A stretch of DNA of 64,000 nucleotides from Bacillus sp. 03113. Its GTDB lineage: Bacteria > Bacillota > Bacilli > Bacillales > Cytobacillaceae. The translations under genes and the position numbers were made by a program. Positions 61,196 through 64,000 of this stretch are shown piece after piece. Where the stretch lies: contig NZ_VATK01000001.1 of assembly GCF_006546985.1 (NCBI RefSeq), positions 248,001-312,000 of the forward strand, read 5' to 3'. The notes beneath the pieces are model-generated. The model was not told the origin of the DNA. It saw only the letters and a list, made by a program, of their open reading frames with translations, and did not search any database. Each line of letters begins with the position of its first letter. Position 1 is the stretch's first letter.

Positions 61196-62852
61196 ACAGG
61201 TTCAACAAAAGCTTAAATCAGAAATAAAAGACGCTGTGTTGAAAGCAAATCTTGTGACAGAAGAGCAATTGCCAGAAGTCATTTTAGAACTGCCAAAAGA
61301 TAAAACACATGGCGATTATTCGACAAATATGGCTATGCAATTAACAAGACTAGCTAAAAAAGCCCCGAGGATTATTGCAGAGGAATTGATTGCAAATTTT
61401 GATCGGACAAAGGCTTCAATAGAAAAGGTTGAAATTGCTGGCCCAGGATTTATTAATTTTTATATGGATAACAGCTATTTAACGGAATTAATTCCTGCTA
61501 TTCTAACAGCAGGAGATGCATATGGGGAAACAAAAGTTGGAAACAATGAAAAGCTGCAAGTGGAATTTGTATCTGCCAATCCAACTGGAGATCTTCATTT
61601 AGGACATGCTCGAGGGGCTGCCGTAGGTGACTCTCTTTGTAATATACTAGCTAAGGCTGGCTACGATGTATCACGTGAGTATTATATTAATGATGCGGGG
61701 AATCAAATCAATAATTTAGCTTTATCCGTAGAAGCTCGTTATTTTCAAGCATTAGGTTTGGACAAAGAGATGCCACAGGATGGCTATCATGGTGCAGATA
61801 TTGTTGGAATTGGTAAAAAGCTTGCAGAAGAATATGGCGATCAATATGTTCAAAAGGATGAACAAGTTCGTTTTGACTTTTTCCGTGAATATGGCTTGAA
61901 ATATGAAATGGCTAAACTAAAAAAGGATCTCGAGGATTTCCGTGTCTCCTTTGATGTATGGTATTCTGAAACGTCTCTTTATCATAATGGCAAAATTGAA
62001 ACGGCCCTCGAAACGTTAAAAGAAAAAGGGCATATTTATGAAAAGGATGGGGCAACCTGGTTTCATTCAACTGAATTTGGCGATGATAAAGACCGTGTAC
62101 TCAAAAAACAGGATGGATCCTTTACTTACTTAACACCAGATATCGCATATCACAAAGATAAGCTGGAACGAGGTTTTGAGAAGCTGATCAATATTTGGGG
62201 TGCAGACCATCATGGATATATTCCAAGAATGAAAGCTGCTATCCAAGCATTAGGCTATGATAAAGAAGCTCTTGAGGTTGAAATTATTCAACTCGTTCAT
62301 CTTTATAAAAACGGAGAAAAGATGAAAATGAGCAAAAGGACAGGAAAAGCTGTGACGATGCGTGATCTTGTTGAAGAGGTAGGATTAGATGCAACTCGTT
62401 ATTTCTTTGCAATGAGAAGCGGAGATACACATCTAGACTTTGATTTAGATTTAGCTGTTTCCCAATCTAATGAAAATCCAGTATTCTATGCACAATATGC
62501 ACACGCACGTATCTCAAGTATTTTAAGACAAGGGGAAGAGCAAGGCTTTACCTTTGACCCAAATAGCAACTTTACGTTGATTCAATCTGAAAAAGAACTG
62601 GATTTATTGAAAAAGCTTGGCGAGTTCCCCCAAGCTGTTGCAGAAGCGGCTTTAAAAAGAATGCCGCATCGAATTACCAACTATATTTTTGATTTAGCTT
62701 CTACTTTCCACAGCTTTTATAATGCTGAAAAAGTACTTGATTTAGATAATGTTGAAAAAACGAAAGCACGACTTTGCTTAATTAAAGCAGTTCAAATAAC
62801 GCTTAGAAATGCCCTTACACTAATTGGCGTTTCAGCTCCAGAAAAAATGTAG
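61182..62852 (+). CDS. argS: arginyl-tRNA synthetase
   Basis: 556 aa from the ATG at 61182 (GAGGAGG upstream), equal to B. subtilis ArgS. HIGH motif as HLGH in [20 protein letters not shown], class I KMSKS as KMSKRTG, and a C-terminal anticodon-binding domain ([16 protein letters not shown]...). Charges tRNA-Arg. No T-box leader is visible. Confidence 0.96.
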   Translation: MNIVEQVQQKLKSEIKDAVLKANLVTEEQLPEVILELPKDKTHGDYSTNMAMQLTRLAKKAPRIIAEELIANFDRTKASIEKVEIAGPGFINFYMDNSYLTELIPAILTAGDAYGETKVGNNEKLQVEFVSANPTGDLHLGHARGAAVGDSLCNILAKAGYDVSREYYINDAGNQINNLALSVEARYFQALGLDKEMPQDGYHGADIVGIGKKLAEEYGDQYVQKDEQVRFDFFREYGLKYEMAKLKKDLEDFRVSFDVWYSETSLYHNGKIETALETLKEKGHIYEKDGATWFHSTEFGDDKDRVLKKQDGSFTYLTPDIAYHKDKLERGFEKLINIWGADHHGYIPRMKAAIQALGYDKEALEVEIIQLVHLYKNGEKMKMSKRTGKAVTMRDLVEEVGLDATRYFFAMRSGDTHLDFDLDLAVSQSNENPVFYAQYAHARISSILRQGEEQGFTFDPNSNFTLIQSEKELDLLKKLGEFPQAVAEAALKRMPHRITNYIFDLASTFHSFYNAEKVLDLDNVEKTKARLCLIKAVQITLRNALTLIGVSAPEKM

Positions 62853-62860
62853 CATAACTG

Positions 62861-62892
62861 AAAGGTATCCATCATCGAAAGGATACCTTTTC
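62861..62892 (+). terminator. terminator of ywiB-argS
   Basis: AAAGGTATCC and GGATACCTTT (62881-62890) form a perfect 10-bp stem followed by TTCC. Confidence 0.8.
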
Positions 62893-63159
62893 CTATTATG
62901 CTCTTAAAGTTTAAGAAGTACTTCATTTTATTTAAATTAAACAAAAATTAAATGAAATCGCTTACTTTTCCATCTTCCATCCGCCTTCGCATCATTCTAA
63001 CCTTATTTGGACGAACATATATTAGTTATGAGGACATGTCTTCTAAAAAATGAACTTGGAATTTACATGTATTGTGCTAAATCTTCACAATCAAATGATA
63101 AAGTGAAATCACAAAAAATGTATATTTCCCTCATTAGAATGACAGAGGATGTGAAAAGA

Positions 63160-63315
63160 TTGAAAAGAATTTCTATTTTCATGGGTATAGTAGCAACATT
63201 GATTGTAACGATTTATTTATACAAGAATCAGCTCGGAGCAGTACCTTTTTTGATCCTTTCTTTATATTTTTTTATTTTGGGAATTAAAACCATCTTCTTA
63301 TCTAATAAAGGATGA
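63160..63315 (+). CDS. small hypothetical membrane protein between argS and rpoE
   Basis: Open frame continues upstream to 63007, but the best start is the TTG at 63160, which follows AGAGGATGTG. The 51-aa product has two hydrophobic segments (ISIFMGIVATLIVTIYLY and GAVPFLILSLYFFILGIKTIFL) and ends SNKG. Similar tiny two-helix proteins are common in bacilli. Start and even coding status are uncertain. Confidence 0.45.
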   Translation: MKRISIFMGIVATLIVTIYLYKNQLGAVPFLILSLYFFILGIKTIFLSNKG

Positions 63316-63401
63316 AATGAAAAATGTACAAAACGTTCTAAAAGATGAATAAAAGTAGATGAATCAACAGATTGAACTAGCATAAACACCTAGAATTTGT
63401 T

Positions 63402-63407
63402 TATAAT
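63402..63407 (+). promoter_or_regulatory. candidate -10 box of the rpoE promoter
   Basis: A perfect TATAAT within TTGTTTATAATGAAG, 83 bp before the rpoE start. No good -35 lies 17 bp upstream (TTGAAC at 63372 is too far), so confidence is moderate. Confidence 0.35.
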
Positions 63408-63489
63408 GAAGAATATGTGTTTACAGGAAGATGTTATTGGATTTATTCACTCCGATGGGAGTGTTACATAGAGAAGGGAAGTGCGAGAA

Positions 63490-64000
63490 TTGAGTTTAGA
63501 ACAATACTCACAAACAGAATTGCAGGAAATGTCTTTAATTGAATTAGCATTTGAATTACTAGAAAGCAAAAAGCAGGGGATTCCTTTTAAAGAAATATTA
63601 GATGAATTGACAAAAATTCTTGGTCTTTCTGAGGAAGAAGTTCGTGCTAAAATATCACAATTTTATACTGATCTAAACTTGGATGGGCGTTTTCTTGCTT
63701 TAGGTGAAAACACTTGGGGTTTACGTGTATGGTATCCAATTGATCAGATTGAAGAAGAGGTCGTTGCTATCTCTAAACCTAAGAGGAAAAAAGGCAAGAA
63801 GAAAGATCTTGAAGAAGAAGACTATGATCTTGAAGAAGACTTTGATGACCTTGACGAATTTGACGATAACGAGGATGAAGAAGATCTTGAGGATGAAAGC
63901 GATATAGAAGTGGATGATGTCTTAGAAGACGATTTAGATGATACAGATGATGAAATCGAAGAAGATGTGATTGATGAAGAATTTGAAATCGATGAGGAAG
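63490..64000 (+). CDS. rpoE: RNA polymerase delta subunit (3' end cut by window edge)
   Basis: TTG start at 63490; 170 residues are visible. N-terminal HARE-HTH domain (SLEQYSQTELQEMSLIELAFELLESKKQGIPFKEI...GRFLALGENTWGLRVWYP), a short basic linker (KPKRKKGKKKD), then a run made almost only of Asp and Glu. Delta increases RNA polymerase recycling and promoter selectivity. B. subtilis RpoE has 173 aa, so only the end is missing. pyrG is expected next. Confidence 0.96.
   Translation, partial: MSLEQYSQTELQEMSLIELAFELLESKKQGIPFKEILDELTKILGLSEEEVRAKISQFYTDLNLDGRFLALGENTWGLRVWYPIDQIEEEVVAISKPKRKKGKKKDLEEEDYDLEEDFDDLDEFDDNEDEEDLEDESDIEVDDVLEDDLDDTDDEIEEDVIDEEFEIDEE

Overview
The window comes from a low-GC, spore-forming Bacillaceae chromosome. 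Gene order over roughly 35-64 kb follows the ywd-ywi region of Bacillus subtilis: pdxK, ung, ywdI, ywdK, gerQ, hemQ, pta, lipL, rsfA, ywfO, ywgA, ywhB, ywhC, ywhD, pbpG, speE, ywiB, argS, rpoE. Spore genes (gerQ, rsfA, pbpG), bacillithiol synthesis (bshB2) and the Firmicute-type coproheme decarboxylase hemQ agree with this. Both ends are cut inside genes: cydA on the left and rpoE (delta subunit) on the right.

Layout. 1-3.6 kb: cytochrome bd subunit I (partial), mannitol-1-phosphate dehydrogenase and a HAD phosphatase, all on the minus strand. 4-7.7 kb: yhbD-bacE-bacF (MerR-like protein and two bactofilins) and a 14-TM drug exporter. 7.8-26.2 kb: an accessory metabolic island. A LysR regulator diverges from flavin monooxygenases, an N-acetyltransferase, an FMN reductase, ytmO-ytnI-ytnJ homologues and a dipeptide-type ABC transporter. 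These are followed by an M19 dipeptidase, the ywrA-ywrB-ywrC-ywrD locus (CHR transporters, Lrp-type regulator, gamma-glutamyltransferase) and an M20 amidohydrolase. Read together, the enzymes could form a route that strips S-substituted glutathione or S-alkylcysteine to cysteine or sulfite. The transporter part is decaying: a fused double ATPase has an in-frame stop, the binding protein has a frameshift plus a stop, and a fragment of a second permease gene survives.

26.3-37.3 kb: two TetR-controlled ABC exporters with visible operator palindromes, an AlkD-type DNA glycosylase, a Cof-type phosphatase, a lipoprotein of the sorbosone dehydrogenase family, a SRPBCC protein, bshB2-yojF and pdxK. 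37.4-42.1 kb: a two-component system followed by a lantibiotic-immunity-type ABC transporter (E-loop ATPase plus two permeases). 42.4-45.1 kb: molybdenum cofactor genes mobA-moaE-moaD-moeB, with a 210-bp MITE between moaD and moeB. 45.3-64 kb: conserved housekeeping and sporulation genes.

Non-coding structure is rich. There are two copies of a 210-bp MITE, each flanked by a perfect 8-bp target duplication; several copies of a hairpin-forming intergenic repeat (GCTCCAGCGCC...GCGCTTxCGCTTTTC); and three arrays of degenerate units spaced about 20-21 bp apart in different intergenic regions. Rho-independent terminators separate most operons. No rRNA, tRNA, CRISPR array, transposase gene or prophage was seen.
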